A stretch of 64,000 nucleotides of DNA from Virgibacillus salarius (lineage in GTDB: Bacteria > Bacillota > Bacilli > Bacillales > Amphibacillaceae): NCBI RefSeq assembly GCF_039521925.1, contig NZ_BAAACY010000110.1, positions 9,642 to 73,641 on the forward strand, written 5' to 3'. The stretch's first letter is position 1. Every line of letters starts with the position of its first letter. This document shows positions 52,792-62,778 of this stretch, in pieces. The notes beneath the pieces are model-generated. The model worked only from the letters and a program-made list of their open reading frames with translations, did no database searches and had not been told where the DNA came from. The translations under genes and the position numbers were made by a program.

Positions 52792-52938
52792 TTACTGGTC
52801 AGAAACAACTTCATCCTCATTTGTACAAGCAAGGCATCGAAGTACCTTATCATTCCCTATGTTTCCTTCTAAAAATCCACCATGACAGTAAATAGGCTTA
52901 TGGCATACCGCACAATAACCAACCATTTCTTTTTCCAT
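52792..52938 (-). CDS. Small zinc-ribbon-like protein, 48 residues
   Basis: Three tandem ATGs follow AAAAGGGGG; the third (52938) is at six bases. The protein begins MEKEMVGYCAVCHKP and has C9-x2-C12, C18 and C35-x2-C38 (LRCLACTNE), a plausible Zn-binding pair of knuckles. Acidic tail. No family recognised with certainty; alone between a deacetylase and an EamA gene. Confidence 0.72.
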   Translation of the reverse strand: MEKEMVGYCAVCHKPIYCHGGFLEGNIGNDKVLRCLACTNEDEVVSDQ

Positions 52939-53065
52939 CATCATCCCCCTTTTTTATATAGATAAAATACTTTAGTAGACAACACATAGACTTTATGACA
53001 AAATATTACGGTGTTGAGGCCAACTATAAAAGTATAACTGCCATTCAACATGATTGGAGGACACC

Positions 53066-53917
53066 ATGAGCAATCGAAATAAAGGAATTATCTTACTACT
53101 TTTATCTGCATTTGGTTTTTCTATGATGGCAGCTTTTGTTAAGCTATCAGGTGATGTACCAACTGTTCAAAAAACGTTCTTTCGAAATGCTATTTCCATG
53201 ATTATTGCATTTGGATTCGTCAAATATTATAAGGAACGTTTATTTGGTAAAAAAGAGAATCAAAAAATTCTCTTGCTACGATCTAGTTTAGGAGCAATTG
53301 GTATTATTTTATATTTCTATGCTATTGACCATCTTGTTCTATCTGATGCAGATATGCTAAACAAGTTAAGTCCATTTCTTACTATTATATTTGCAGCAAT
53401 CTTTTTAAAAGAAAGAACACGTACTTTTCAAGTTGTTGCTATAATTATTGCCTTTATCGGAACTTTATTTATTATTAAACCAGCATTCTCGGTAGATACG
53501 ATACCTTATCTCGCCGGTTTTCTTTCAGCTGTGTTTGCCGCAGGAGCATACACCGTATTACGCGTATTAGGAAGTAAAGAACAGTTTTATACAGTCGTTT
53601 TTTATTTTTCATTCTTCACGACAATGATATTGCTGCCATTCGTGCTTGTTTTTTATGAATCAATGAGCCTGCAACAATGGACATATCTACTAGCAGCTGG
53701 TGTATTTGCAACTGTTGGTCAATTCGGTATTACGATTGCATATAAATATGCTCCTGCAAAAGAAATATCCATATTCTTCTATTCTACAGTAATTTATTCG
53801 GCGTTCATCAGCATTGTTTTATTCGATCAAATTCCCGACGTTTGGAGTATAATTGGGTATATTACAATCTTCGGTGCATCATTCTATATGTTTTTAAGGA
53901 ACAATGCAGTTAAATAA
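53066..53917 (+). CDS. EamA/DMT-family transporter
   Basis: 283 residues, ten hydrophobic helices in two EamA repeats (residues 5-135 and 145-280), e.g. LLLLSAFGFSMMAAFVKLSG, FLKERTRTFQVVAIIIAFIGTLFIIKP and FYSTVIYSAFISIVLFDQIPDVWSIIGYITIFGASF in parts. ATG at 53066 after TTGGAGG. Drug/metabolite exporter-type; substrate unknown. Preceded by a non-coding 120 bp. Confidence 0.9.
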   Translation: MSNRNKGIILLLLSAFGFSMMAAFVKLSGDVPTVQKTFFRNAISMIIAFGFVKYYKERLFGKKENQKILLLRSSLGAIGIILYFYAIDHLVLSDADMLNKLSPFLTIIFAAIFLKERTRTFQVVAIIIAFIGTLFIIKPAFSVDTIPYLAGFLSAVFAAGAYTVLRVLGSKEQFYTVVFYFSFFTTMILLPFVLVFYESMSLQQWTYLLAAGVFATVGQFGITIAYKYAPAKEISIFFYSTVIYSAFISIVLFDQIPDVWSIIGYITIFGASFYMFLRNNAVK

Positions 53918-54036
53918 TTGTAACATCTTTTCTAATATGTAGGTCATTTAATAGTAATACATGTTTTCCCAAAATAACAGACAATAGGTTATGGTCACTT
54001 TGTTTTATCGCATTTACTACTAAAGGGGAATAATTA

Positions 54037-54510
54037 ATGTTTAATAATAAGATTAAAAAATATTGGAATATGTACGCTAAAGAGAATGATTTAAACATGA
54101 ACCTTCCAGAAGCATGGATGTTTGGGGATGGTACCAAAGAAATGGGAGATGAATTAGGAAGTTTAGTCGTTAATGGAATCAAAACTGGAACATGCGCTGC
54201 TCATTGTGTTTATGAACTGGAAGGAGAAGAAATTCCAAAAGTTGGTCAGTATGGTATTGTATTAGACGGTGATAATAATCCATTAGCAATTATAAAATAT
54301 ACAAAGATCGATTTTATAAAAATGAATGAAGTATCAAGTGATTTTGCAAGATCTGAGGGCGAAGGGGATTTAAGCTATGATTATTGGTATCGTGAGCATG
54401 TCAAATTTTTCACTTGGGAATTAAGTCAGTACGGCCTTACTTTTACCCCCGACTTATTACTAGTCTGTCAAACATTTAAGGTAATGGATGTTTATAAGGA
54501 TAAGATATAA
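54037..54510 (+). CDS. ASCH-domain protein
   Basis: 157 residues. ASCH features: WMFGDGTKEMGDELGSLVVNGIKTGTCA near the start, PKVGQYGIVLDGDNNPLAIIKYTKI, and the late SEGEGDLSYDYWYREHVKFF. The fold relates to PUA and may bind RNA or modified nucleosides. ATG with AAAGGGG. No linked gene. Confidence 0.87.
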   Translation: MFNNKIKKYWNMYAKENDLNMNLPEAWMFGDGTKEMGDELGSLVVNGIKTGTCAAHCVYELEGEEIPKVGQYGIVLDGDNNPLAIIKYTKIDFIKMNEVSSDFARSEGEGDLSYDYWYREHVKFFTWELSQYGLTFTPDLLLVCQTFKVMDVYKDKI

Positions 54511-54704
54511 ATTAAAGAAGAGAAATACTTATCAAAATATAGCATGTGAATGACTCAATACTAGCGCTCATCCCCTCTACGCTAGTTAGGATTTATTGAT
54601 AATGGTGAAAGGTTTGGTAAAGAAATGGCAGTCGTTAAAGTAATCACTACCTTATAGAACAATGGAGGTTCGTTCCATTGATTCGCTCCCCTATCATTTA
54701 ATAA

Positions 54705-54740
54705 AAAAGGGCTGATTCACAGAATGAATCAAGCCCTTTT
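54705..54740. terminator. Bidirectional terminator between convergent ASCH and NCS1 genes
   Basis: AAAAGGGCTGATTCA/TGAATCAAGCCCTTTT stem with one bulge; T-runs on both strands. Confidence 0.85.
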
Positions 54741-54741
54741 G

Positions 54742-56091
54742 TTACTTACTTACAGTTTCATTGTAATTGCTCTCTTCGTAGCCACATGTAGCAAGGCTTG
54801 TAAAATGGTCAGGTGCTACCTTTGCTTTCATTTTCATTGAAATATAGTAGACGAAGCCTGAAGCAATTAGTGACTGAACAGCAGGAAGACCAAAAGTAGT
54901 TACATACTGTGTCAAATAACCTAGCATTGTACCTACCACTAAAGCAATAGTAGCCATCCAGTTCCAGCCTTGATGATCTGTCCACGTACGTTTACGGATA
55001 AAAAAGAAGTCTACCATTATTACACCCGCAATTGCTGGGTACACTAATGCAGTTAAATATAAAAAGTCCATAAAATAATCAAGGATACCCGCTAATGATA
55101 TGATAATAGCAACGACTGTACCAGCAAAGGTGAGCAACGCTCTTCCCTTATTGGAATTCACATTTAACATATTAGACAATGCTAATCCCATACTATAATT
55201 GTTAACCAATTGACTCGTCCATGTGGCAAACCAGAGGATTAAAAATCCCCACACTGGAAACCCTAGATTCAACATTACATTAACAATATCTGCTTCCCCA
55301 ACTCCAACAGACATAACAGCTCCTACAATAAATAGCGGAAGGCCTATGATGGCAATACCTGCAGGAATAAGTGCATTATCCTTTATTGTTGGTTTAGCAT
55401 ATCGTGTATAATCTGAAGCAATAACCCACTGAGATACATTTACACCAATAACTAAACTAATAGCTGCAAATATCCCCATCGAAGGGGCTGGATTCCAATT
55501 GGAGATTGTTTCCCACCCTGTATTTCTTAATGCAAAATAAATTCCCGCTCCAATTAGAAGAAGTCCAGCAGGAACAGCAATATAATCTGTCCATTTCATG
55601 GAACTATACCCAATAATAGAGGGTATAGCAAAAAGCAAACCCGCTATCGCCGTTATACATGCCCATAGCCCCCATTGTGTGGTGTAATCAATTCCAAACA
55701 TCGCAGATATCGCATTACCTGCCACAGATGTCTGTACGGCCCACCATCCAAGCGAGACTACAAAAATAGTTAAACCTACAATAAACCTTGCTTGCATCGC
55801 ACCAAAACTAGTTCGGGCTATAACAGATGAGGAACGTCCTGTTTTTGCACCAATATAACCTTGTAATGCATTTCCTATCCATTGTATACCAAATAGAGCT
55901 ACTAAAAGAATAAAGAAGGTTTCCCCAAGTCCAAAGCTACCCGCAAGTGTAGCTCCGACCATTAATACTGGTATCGTAAATTCAAGACCACCAAATATCA
56001 TTGCTGGAGTCATCCAATGCTGACGTTGATCGATTGGAACTGCTTGTAGAGCATTATCTTGTTCTATTGCTTTCCCTTTTTTCTCATTCAA
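54742..56091 (-). CDS. NCS1-family permease (cytosine/hydantoin type)
   Basis: 449 residues, 12 helices. NCS1 marks: MTPAMIFGGLEFTIPVLMVGATL, QGYIGAKTGRSSSVIARTSFG, FVVSLGWWAVQTSVAGNAI, NVSQWVIASDYTRYAKP and YPAIAGVIMVDFFFIRKRTW. Start TTG at 56091, six bases after GGGGTGG. With HyuA/HyuB downstream partners it most likely imports a hydantoin, pyrimidine or lactam. A hairpin separates it from the cupin gene. Confidence 0.89.
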   Translation of the reverse strand: MNEKKGKAIEQDNALQAVPIDQRQHWMTPAMIFGGLEFTIPVLMVGATLAGSFGLGETFFILLVALFGIQWIGNALQGYIGAKTGRSSSVIARTSFGAMQARFIVGLTIFVVSLGWWAVQTSVAGNAISAMFGIDYTTQWGLWACITAIAGLLFAIPSIIGYSSMKWTDYIAVPAGLLLIGAGIYFALRNTGWETISNWNPAPSMGIFAAISLVIGVNVSQWVIASDYTRYAKPTIKDNALIPAGIAIIGLPLFIVGAVMSVGVGEADIVNVMLNLGFPVWGFLILWFATWTSQLVNNYSMGLALSNMLNVNSNKGRALLTFAGTVVAIIISLAGILDYFMDFLYLTALVYPAIAGVIMVDFFFIRKRTWTDHQGWNWMATIALVVGTMLGYLTQYVTTFGLPAVQSLIASGFVYYISMKMKAKVAPDHFTSLATCGYEESNYNETVSK

Positions 56092-56137
56092 TTGTATCCA
56101 CCCCTAATAATTCAATATTCTGAAAAAAATCTGTAAA

Positions 56138-56174
56138 ACAATAGTAGAAAAGATGCTTTCCTTTCTACTTATTG
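56138..56174 (-). terminator. Attenuating hairpin between cupin and permease genes
   Basis: ACAATAGTAGAAAAG/CTTTCTACTTATTGT pair with one bulge, followed on the minus strand by TTTTACAG. May lower permease expression within the operon. Confidence 0.55.
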
Positions 56175-56186
56175 TTTACTTTCCTT

Positions 56187-56498
56187 TTACTGTTCATTTA
56201 CAAGTAACCAGACTATTTCACAGGGAGCATCACTATTATTTATTGCCCAATGCTCCTCACCTGCTGGGATGAAAGTTGCAGCAGATTCTCCAACTTCAAA
56301 GGCTTCCCCGCCACTTTCACCAGCTATTTTTCCTTTTACAATAACGGAATATTCATGTTCAAAATGAGAGGAAACACCCACTACAGGTACCCGTTCACCA
56401 GGTGCAATAATAGCTGTGCCAAACTTCACAGTTTTTTCTTTGTTTGTAAATAAAGTCGTTAATCCTAATTTTTTGAGACCATCTTCTTTTATTTTCAT
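56187..56498 (-). CDS. Cupin-domain protein
   Basis: 103 residues, single beta-barrel. Cupin motif 1 region SSHFEHEYSVIVKGKIAGE and motif 2 FIPAGEEHWAINN provide His and Glu for a metal. ATG with GGCGGAG. In the hydantoin cluster it may be an isomerase or racemase-like accessory; exact role unknown. Confidence 0.85.
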   Translation of the reverse strand: MKIKEDGLKKLGLTTLFTNKEKTVKFGTAIIAPGERVPVVGVSSHFEHEYSVIVKGKIAGESGGEAFEVGESAATFIPAGEEHWAINNSDAPCEIVWLLVNEQ

Positions 56499-56516
56499 AT
56501 CTACTCCGCCTTCCAG

Positions 56517-58250
56517 CTATCTTCTGTTTGCTGATTCTTTATAATCAAACGTTTGAGGGTCAATGCTAACTCCAAATACATGCTCTGCCTCTTCCACGGT
56601 GTAATATTCATTTTTCACATCACGAACAACTTGTTCAGCTGGCCGTTTCATTGGGTCACCATATCCACCACCAGTAGCAGTCATTAGTTTTAACACGTCA
56701 TTTTTCTGAAGTTGATAGCGCGGGTAAACACCAAAAGGTCCATCGATATCTCCGTTCGCTTTATGGATATAAAACTCATTTAATGATCCATCTTGTCCAC
56801 CATTTATCCCCCATAGCCGATACTTATTACGTCCAAATGTGACCGTAGCTGATTGCTCATCTGTTAATGCTCTATATGATCGAATAACACCCTTACCGCC
56901 GATATATTGTCCAGCCCCAGATCCATCAATACGTAAACTATATTCATCAATCATGACACCGTATCTTGTTTCCGCGACCTCGACCGGGACATTATATGTC
57001 TCACCATCTAACACACAGAACTGTCCGCTTGCACCATCCTGTCCTTCAGCTCCCCCCCAGCCACCAACAGAAGGTTCTACAATCAAAAATGGTTCCTCCG
57101 TGTCATGATGCTTTCCAGTTAAAGTAACAGCACATACAGATAATAAATGAGCTGCTGCTAATTTATCAGGTATGTGTGGAGCTAAGGCTTTCCAAATTAA
57201 ATCTGTACAACCTAGCATTGTCTCAAAATAATTAGAAGTAGGAGCTGGTCTTTCTGCTGACATAATCGACTTATCATCTACAATTATTTCTAATGGACGA
57301 AAAACCCCATCATTCACATTTTGATCTGGATTTGTTATAGCTAAAAAAATGGTTCTTACCGCTGACGCTAGTCCAGTAAACGAGCAATTGACCGGACCTG
57401 GAACTTGAGGACTGCTACCCCTGAAGTCACAAGTAAACGCATCCTCCGTGATTGTAACCTTTACTTGAATCGGAAATGGTCCATTTCCAATTCCATCTGT
57501 TTCTACATAACCGCTTGCTGTATAGGTCCCCTTCGGCAATTTGGTGAGCTCTTGTCTTGAGATCGTTTCACCGTGATCCAACTGGCTACGAATAGCGGAA
57601 ACAATTAGTTCTTTACCATGCTTTTCACATAATTCAACAACACGTTTCTCGCCGGTTTTAAGGGCAGCTACTTGAGCCCACATATCTCCTAATGATAGAT
57701 CAGGAAATCGCACATTCGCCTTTATCATTTCAACCAGTGGTTCATTTAATTTCCCAGCATCAAATAGTTTCAATGAAGGGAACTGTAAACCCTCTTGAAA
57801 AATATCTCTCGAATCATTGGTGAATGATCCCGGATCCTTTCCTCCCACTTCTGTCCAATGCGCTTTATTTGCCGAAAAAGCAATTACCTCCCCGTCATAG
57901 AAAATTGGCATAACTAAGCCTACATCAGATAGATGGGAACCTCCACCACCATATGGATCATTGACAATAATAATATCCCCCGGATGCAGATTACCAGTCT
58001 CCCCGTATTTCTCTACCGTTTGTTTAACCATAAAGGAAAGCATTCCTATAAAGCCAGTTACTCCATTCCCTTGAGTAAGCAATTGTCCTTTTGCATCCGT
58101 CAATCCACTAGCATAATCTAAAACCTCATAGATAATCGGACTCATAGAGGTTTTGGCTAAGGCGATAAACATTTCATCTCCAGTAGCTAGCAAAGAATCT
58201 TTGACGATTTCCAATGTAAATGGATCTATTTTTGTTTCATTAGATAACAT
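56517..58250 (-). CDS. hyuB: Hydantoinase B / N-methylhydantoinase subunit beta
   Basis: 577 residues. ATP-dependent ring opening of hydantoins or related lactams with HyuA. Family blocks: DPFTLEIVKDSLLATGDEMF, HPGDIIIVNDPYGGGGSHLSD, ANKAHWTEVGGKDPGS, GPVNCSFTGLASAVRT, VGGWGGAEGQDGASG, and GGGYGDPMKRP. Its start is one base from the hyuA stop, so they are coupled. 5-oxoprolinase and acetophenone carboxylase share this fold; substrate not decidable. Confidence 0.91.
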   Translation of the reverse strand: MLSNETKIDPFTLEIVKDSLLATGDEMFIALAKTSMSPIIYEVLDYASGLTDAKGQLLTQGNGVTGFIGMLSFMVKQTVEKYGETGNLHPGDIIIVNDPYGGGGSHLSDVGLVMPIFYDGEVIAFSANKAHWTEVGGKDPGSFTNDSRDIFQEGLQFPSLKLFDAGKLNEPLVEMIKANVRFPDLSLGDMWAQVAALKTGEKRVVELCEKHGKELIVSAIRSQLDHGETISRQELTKLPKGTYTASGYVETDGIGNGPFPIQVKVTITEDAFTCDFRGSSPQVPGPVNCSFTGLASAVRTIFLAITNPDQNVNDGVFRPLEIIVDDKSIMSAERPAPTSNYFETMLGCTDLIWKALAPHIPDKLAAAHLLSVCAVTLTGKHHDTEEPFLIVEPSVGGWGGAEGQDGASGQFCVLDGETYNVPVEVAETRYGVMIDEYSLRIDGSGAGQYIGGKGVIRSYRALTDEQSATVTFGRNKYRLWGINGGQDGSLNEFYIHKANGDIDGPFGVYPRYQLQKNDVLKLMTATGGGYGDPMKRPAEQVVRDVKNEYYTVEEAEHVFGVSIDPQTFDYKESANRR

Positions 58251-60296
58251 TTACTTCGCCCCCGTTTCTATTATTAAATTCCCATAATCATCTACCGTTA
58301 AGGATTGTCCTTGATAAACTACCGTAACCGCCGCTTTTTCTTCGACAATAGCTGGTCCATATATCGGGTTGTTAATAGGCAGTTTTTCACGCTGGTACAC
58401 ATCGGTTTTCTTCCAGCCCTTGGGATCTTCAAAATAGACATCTCTTGTTTCTATTTTTGCTTCTTGTAATGATGTATGACGCTTTATTTTCTTTATAGAA
58501 GGCTTGGCTACTTTTCCAAAAGCAGTAACATGCAAATTAACCATTTCAATTTCTGTATCTGGTAATTGGAAGGTATAGTTCTGCTCATGTAACGTATGGA
58601 ATGCATCAATAATCTTCTTGACATCCTTTTCCGACCAATTACCAGCTGGAACTGGGACTTTGACAGTGTGCTCCTGGCCAAGGTAACGCATATCTGCAAA
58701 GCGATGAAATAGTACATCATTTTTCGGAATTCCTTCATTAGCAAATTGATCATAAGCCGACTGCTCCATTATATGCCATTCTTGATGCAACGCTTGTAGG
58801 TCTAACTTATTTATTCGTTTAATATACGTTTTAATATAGTCGTGACGGAGATTAGTCATTAACATCCCCCAAGCTGAAAACACTGGTGATGCTATTGGAA
58901 TGACTACTTTTTTGACACCTAGCTCTTTTGCCAGCGCTGTTGCATGCATGGAACCACCGCCTCCAAAAGCTACTAATGTAAAATCTTGTGGATTGTGCCC
59001 CTTTCGAATGGAAATTAACTTTAATGCATTTAACATATTAGAATTTGCTATACGAATAATTCCTAATGCTGCTTCCTCAGCCGTCATCATTAAAGGATTG
59101 GCGATTTTTTCTTCCATAACCTTTTGTACAGCTTCCATATCAACTGGAAAGTCAAAATTTTCCGGAGAAAGACGTCCTGTTAATACATTCGCATCTGTTG
59201 TAGTTGGTTCTGTCCCCCCCTGTCCATAACAAACGGGTCCAGGCAGAGCTCCAGCTGATTCAGGTCCGACTTTTAGTGAACCGGCCTCGTCCATCCAAGC
59301 AATGGAGCCTCCTCCATTTCCGATTTCCACGATATCCACTACCGGTGCTTTAATCGGATACCCTGCAGTACGATCATTTCGTTCTATATAATAATTGGTA
59401 GATACTTTCACTTCGCCATTTTCGATGAGTGAGCATTTAGCCGTGGTACCACCAATATCAAAAGCTATTACATTTTTTTCTCCTATAATCTCTCCCAGCA
59501 CAGCAGCGCCATATATTCCTGCAACAGGTCCAGATTCCACCATATTAATCGGTGTTTTTTTTGCTTCGTCAAAGGTCGTGGTTCCGCCATTCGATTGCAT
59601 AATAAAGTTGTTACTATTCGTATTAAATTCCGTCAATTTGCGATGTAATTTATTAATGTATGATGTTGCTGTTGGCTGGACATATGCATTTAAAGCGGTC
59701 GTATTCGTTCTCTCGTATTCCCTCCACTCCTTCGTTACTTCATGCGATGCTGACACGGCAACCTCTGGCCATAACTCCTTGATCAACTTGACTGTCTCCA
59801 TTTCATGTTCTGGATTCACATAGGAATGTAAGTAGGTGACTGCGATTGCCTCTACCTGCTCACGCTTAAAATATTCGATTGCTGTTTTAACCTGTTCGCG
59901 GTTTAAAGCTGTTTGAACCTCTCCTTTATAATTAAGGCGTTCATCCACTTCCCTCCGCAAATAACGCTCAATAAATGGCTCTGGTTTTTTGTAGCGAATA
60001 TTAAATAAATCAGGACGATTACCACGAGCGATTTCCAAGACATCACGAAATCCTTTTGTAGTAATGAGACCCGTTTTGGCACCCTTTCTTTCCGTTAGAG
60101 CATTTATAATTACAGTAGTTCCATGTATAAAAGTTTCGATTGCTTCTTTATCCATGTTACTTTTTTCTAATACATCGATAACTCCCTGCTCAAAGTCAGG
60201 AGGAGTAGTATGGCTTTTGGCAACTTCTACTTTTCCATCTTCATCAACATAAACTAAATCCGTAAACGTTCCTCCAATATCTGTTGCTACCCTCAT
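58251..60296 (-). CDS. hyuA: Hydantoinase A / N-methylhydantoinase subunit alpha
   Basis: 681 residues, ATPase-like subunit. N-terminal MRVATDIGGTFTDLVYVDEDG phosphate loop, HGTTVIINALTERKGAKTGLITTKG, SHEVTKEWREYERTNTTALNAYV, AFDIGGTTAKCSLIENG, IGNGGGSIAWMDE and AFGGGGSMHATALAKELG are all present and in order. ATG at 60296 after AAAGGGCGG. First structural gene after the regulator; the operon is regulator, hyuA, hyuB, cupin, permease. Confidence 0.92.
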   Translation of the reverse strand: MRVATDIGGTFTDLVYVDEDGKVEVAKSHTTPPDFEQGVIDVLEKSNMDKEAIETFIHGTTVIINALTERKGAKTGLITTKGFRDVLEIARGNRPDLFNIRYKKPEPFIERYLRREVDERLNYKGEVQTALNREQVKTAIEYFKREQVEAIAVTYLHSYVNPEHEMETVKLIKELWPEVAVSASHEVTKEWREYERTNTTALNAYVQPTATSYINKLHRKLTEFNTNSNNFIMQSNGGTTTFDEAKKTPINMVESGPVAGIYGAAVLGEIIGEKNVIAFDIGGTTAKCSLIENGEVKVSTNYYIERNDRTAGYPIKAPVVDIVEIGNGGGSIAWMDEAGSLKVGPESAGALPGPVCYGQGGTEPTTTDANVLTGRLSPENFDFPVDMEAVQKVMEEKIANPLMMTAEEAALGIIRIANSNMLNALKLISIRKGHNPQDFTLVAFGGGGSMHATALAKELGVKKVVIPIASPVFSAWGMLMTNLRHDYIKTYIKRINKLDLQALHQEWHIMEQSAYDQFANEGIPKNDVLFHRFADMRYLGQEHTVKVPVPAGNWSEKDVKKIIDAFHTLHEQNYTFQLPDTEIEMVNLHVTAFGKVAKPSIKKIKRHTSLQEAKIETRDVYFEDPKGWKKTDVYQREKLPINNPIYGPAIVEEKAAVTVVYQGQSLTVDDYGNLIIETGAK

Positions 60297-60329
60297 AGTA
60301 TTACCGCCCTTTCTAAATGAATTAGTTAT

Positions 60330-60872
60330 TTAAAAAATCACTGGTGTTAGTACACACAATAAAACAGCATCTTCATTCGTTGGATTCTTCCACTGATGGA
60401 CTTTTACAGAAGGAAAATGAATCGAATCTCCTTCATTAAGGATATACTCCTTCTCCTCTACCTTAAAAATCACCACCCCTTTTACTATGTAATAAAGCTC
60501 TTCCCCAGGATGACTGAACTTTTCAATAAATGTTTTATTGGGTGGAAGAGTTACCATCATTGGCTCCATTTTACGGTCAGGAAATTTCCCCGCTAATCTT
60601 ACATGCGTTACATTAGACCCCTCTAGCTTGAACGGCTTTTGATCTTCCTTGTGCACAGCATAATTGTAATTTTCTATTTCATGGAAGAAATAAGAAATAT
60701 TAATTTGAAACGCGTCAGCAATTTTTTTTAGCGACGTAATCGCAAGAGATGAGGAACCTCTCTCTATTTGGGATAAAAAACTAACCGAAAGCTCTGTAGC
60801 TTCACTTAAGTCCTTCAATGTCATTTCCTTTTCTAAACGTAAACTCTTAATCTTTTTGTGAATATGCTCCAT
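60330..60872 (-). CDS. XRE-family regulator with C-terminal cupin
   Basis: About 180 residues: N-terminal Cro/C1 HTH (KIKSLRLEKEMTLKDLSEATE, LSVSFLSQIERGSSSLAI) and a cupin sensor (EKFSHPGEELYYIVKGVVIF, EGDSIHFPSVKVHQWKNP). Such PuuR/SutR-type proteins bind a small pathway ligand. Start uncertain: ATG at 60872 has GGAA nearby; a TTG 15 bases earlier abuts AGGAG. Directly ahead of hyuA, so it likely controls the hydantoin operon. Confidence 0.85.
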   Translation of the reverse strand: MEHIHKKIKSLRLEKEMTLKDLSEATELSVSFLSQIERGSSSLAITSLKKIADAFQINISYFFHEIENYNYAVHKEDQKPFKLEGSNVTHVRLAGKFPDRKMEPMMVTLPPNKTFIEKFSHPGEELYYIVKGVVIFKVEEKEYILNEGDSIHFPSVKVHQWKNPTNEDAVLLCVLTPVIF

Positions 60873-61044
60873 TTTTGAATATTCCAACTCCTATAATTAC
60901 ACTTTTACTGTATTTATTTTACTTATACTATATTTTTTCTTATCCTATCAAAATAATTTTGTAATTGCAAGAAAACTTTTTATTTTTGTAAATGTTATAC
61001 TTGATTCTGATTTCAAATTCCACGCTTCCTTATTTCAAGAAAAA

Positions 61045-61079
61045 AGCCTGAATTCCTTATCTGTTAAGGAATTCAGGCT
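61045..61079 (-). terminator. Terminator of the lipoprotein gene
   Basis: AGCCTGAATTCCTTA/TAAGGAATTCAGGCT perfect 15-bp stem with a short loop, T-run on the minus strand. Confidence 0.9.
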
Positions 61080-61186
61080 ACATTCTTATAACTTTATTAT
61101 TTTGTAGTCTAGTAAACATTTCCAGCATCCTGTTACATATTCGGTAGAAAAATATATTTATACAGTAGAATATTTTAATGGTTAGC

Positions 61187-61927
61187 TTAGCTAACATCTA
61201 ATTTTGAAATCTTCCATTTACCATCTATCTTCGTAAAAGTAAAGACCATATCTAACCTTCCATGTAATTCACATTGGTGATTGGAGGTCAGTTGGTAAGT
61301 GTTTTGATTTATCTTTTTTAACGAATATGGATTATCCTTAATAAACTTCGGATGACCGTCCTGTGGAATTAAATATAACGCGTCTTCTCCCTCATTCACA
61401 TAGTCGCTCCATAAGCTTCTGGCAACTTCACTAATCATAAAATCGGAGAATTCTTTATAAAGCTGCTCTTTTGTTTTGATTGTTTTAAATTTATATCCAA
61501 CATATTCTTCATAAAGCTTACTCTGGTCTACATTCGGTTCAATGATATCATACATTTGATTATACTTATTTAATACTGGTATAAAGACAGCTTCACTAAC
61601 CATATCCTGTTCTTTTTTTGTATCTAGCTTATTTTCTTGCTTTTCATCACTTTCTTTTAAACGATCATCTTGGACTTCATATTTCTCTACTTCATCTATA
61701 GAAGTTTTTAGCTTATCAGTTGAATCATCTACATTCATTTCTTGATTGTTTTGCTTCGACGTTTCATAAGCAAGCACAACGGTTTCTTTCTCTTTAATAT
61801 TGCTTACATGTTCTCGATGCAATGCATTTCCTTGCTGTATATTTTCATCTTTTATCACATTCTCTTGTGTACCACAGCCCGCAGCCAAAAATAAGAAGAA
61901 TAACATACTGATTAGAATATTTCTCAA
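61187..61927 (-). CDS. Putative lipoprotein with acidic linker and C-terminal globular domain
   Basis: About 246 residues. Lipoprotein signal with lipobox LAAGC. Residues 25-110 are Lys/Glu/Asp/Gln-rich and probably disordered. The rest (VSEAVFIPVLNKYNQMY to WKISKLDVS) looks like a compact domain of the NTF2-like or DUF-type 'K-W-K-I-x-x-L' ending. Start TTG at 61927, eight bases after AAGGG. Surface protein of unknown function. Confidence 0.75.
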   Translation of the reverse strand: MRNILISMLFFLFLAAGCGTQENVIKDENIQQGNALHREHVSNIKEKETVVLAYETSKQNNQEMNVDDSTDKLKTSIDEVEKYEVQDDRLKESDEKQENKLDTKKEQDMVSEAVFIPVLNKYNQMYDIIEPNVDQSKLYEEYVGYKFKTIKTKEQLYKEFSDFMISEVARSLWSDYVNEGEDALYLIPQDGHPKFIKDNPYSLKKINQNTYQLTSNHQCELHGRLDMVFTFTKIDGKWKISKLDVS

Positions 61928-61936
61928 ATTTAACAC

Positions 61937-62778
61937 CCTTCCTTTTCTATCTACTAATTAGACGTATGAACGCACTATAATGTTTCAATTATATTACAAA
62001 AATATTTCTTTTGTGTAACGGTGTGTTTAAATTAAAGTATTCTATACCATTATATTTCGGTTCTTACTCGTAATATTCCTTTATTCCAGTTTGTTCAAAC
62101 AGAGAAAAAAGAACTACTCACAATAGTAGCTCCTGTTAACAAAAGGGCCTATACTCTCTTTATCCATATCTCAATCCATGAAGAAAATGGTATTTGCATC
62201 TGTAATGTTAGTTAAGGTAACTAGATTCACAATACAAAACAGAGTTCGCTACATGTTGAAACTAGATAGTCCAATCGAACTGAATAATACTAAACAAGCA
62301 ATTACACTCTAATCATCTGCCAGTACTTGATAAAAACAATTGCTCCACTATTGCCTTTCTACATGCGGAAGTAGTCTCATCAAAAACGTTGTCACACCAA
62401 CACTAAACTAAAAATGTTCCCCTAGAGGCTTTTTTAATAAATCAACAATAATCCTTTCTATAGGTACAAACTTATATGTATTTATTGTTTCCTACTGGTA
62501 CAATAACCTTCTTTCAATTTCTCTTCATAGTTGTTATAGGAAGGGTTTTTTATGCCATTATGATGATAAATTCAAGAGAACATAAAGCAAAATAATTCTT
62601 TGTGTTAAAATAAATTTTATCTGGATTTTAATTTTAAAATGAGAACAAAAATTCCGATTTTGTTTGGTTATTAGTACTAACTAATGAAACTTATTCCTAA
62701 TTAAATCGTACCTATAGATACAAAAAAATGAAGATTGTTTAATTTCTATTAATGATCTTAAATGGAGGGATTAATGTA
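61937..62778. other. Non-coding stretch with an orphan hairpin
   Basis: No gene. A hairpin near 62500-62550 (AACCTTC/GAAGGGTT then TTTTTT) resembles a plus-strand terminator without a gene ahead. Confidence 0.4.

Noticed and set aside
57933..58121. Rightward 62-codon frame
   Set aside because: Shadow of hyuB; no ribosome site or domain.
59395..59823. Rightward 142-codon frame
   Set aside because: Antisense to hyuA, whose motifs are complete on the other strand.
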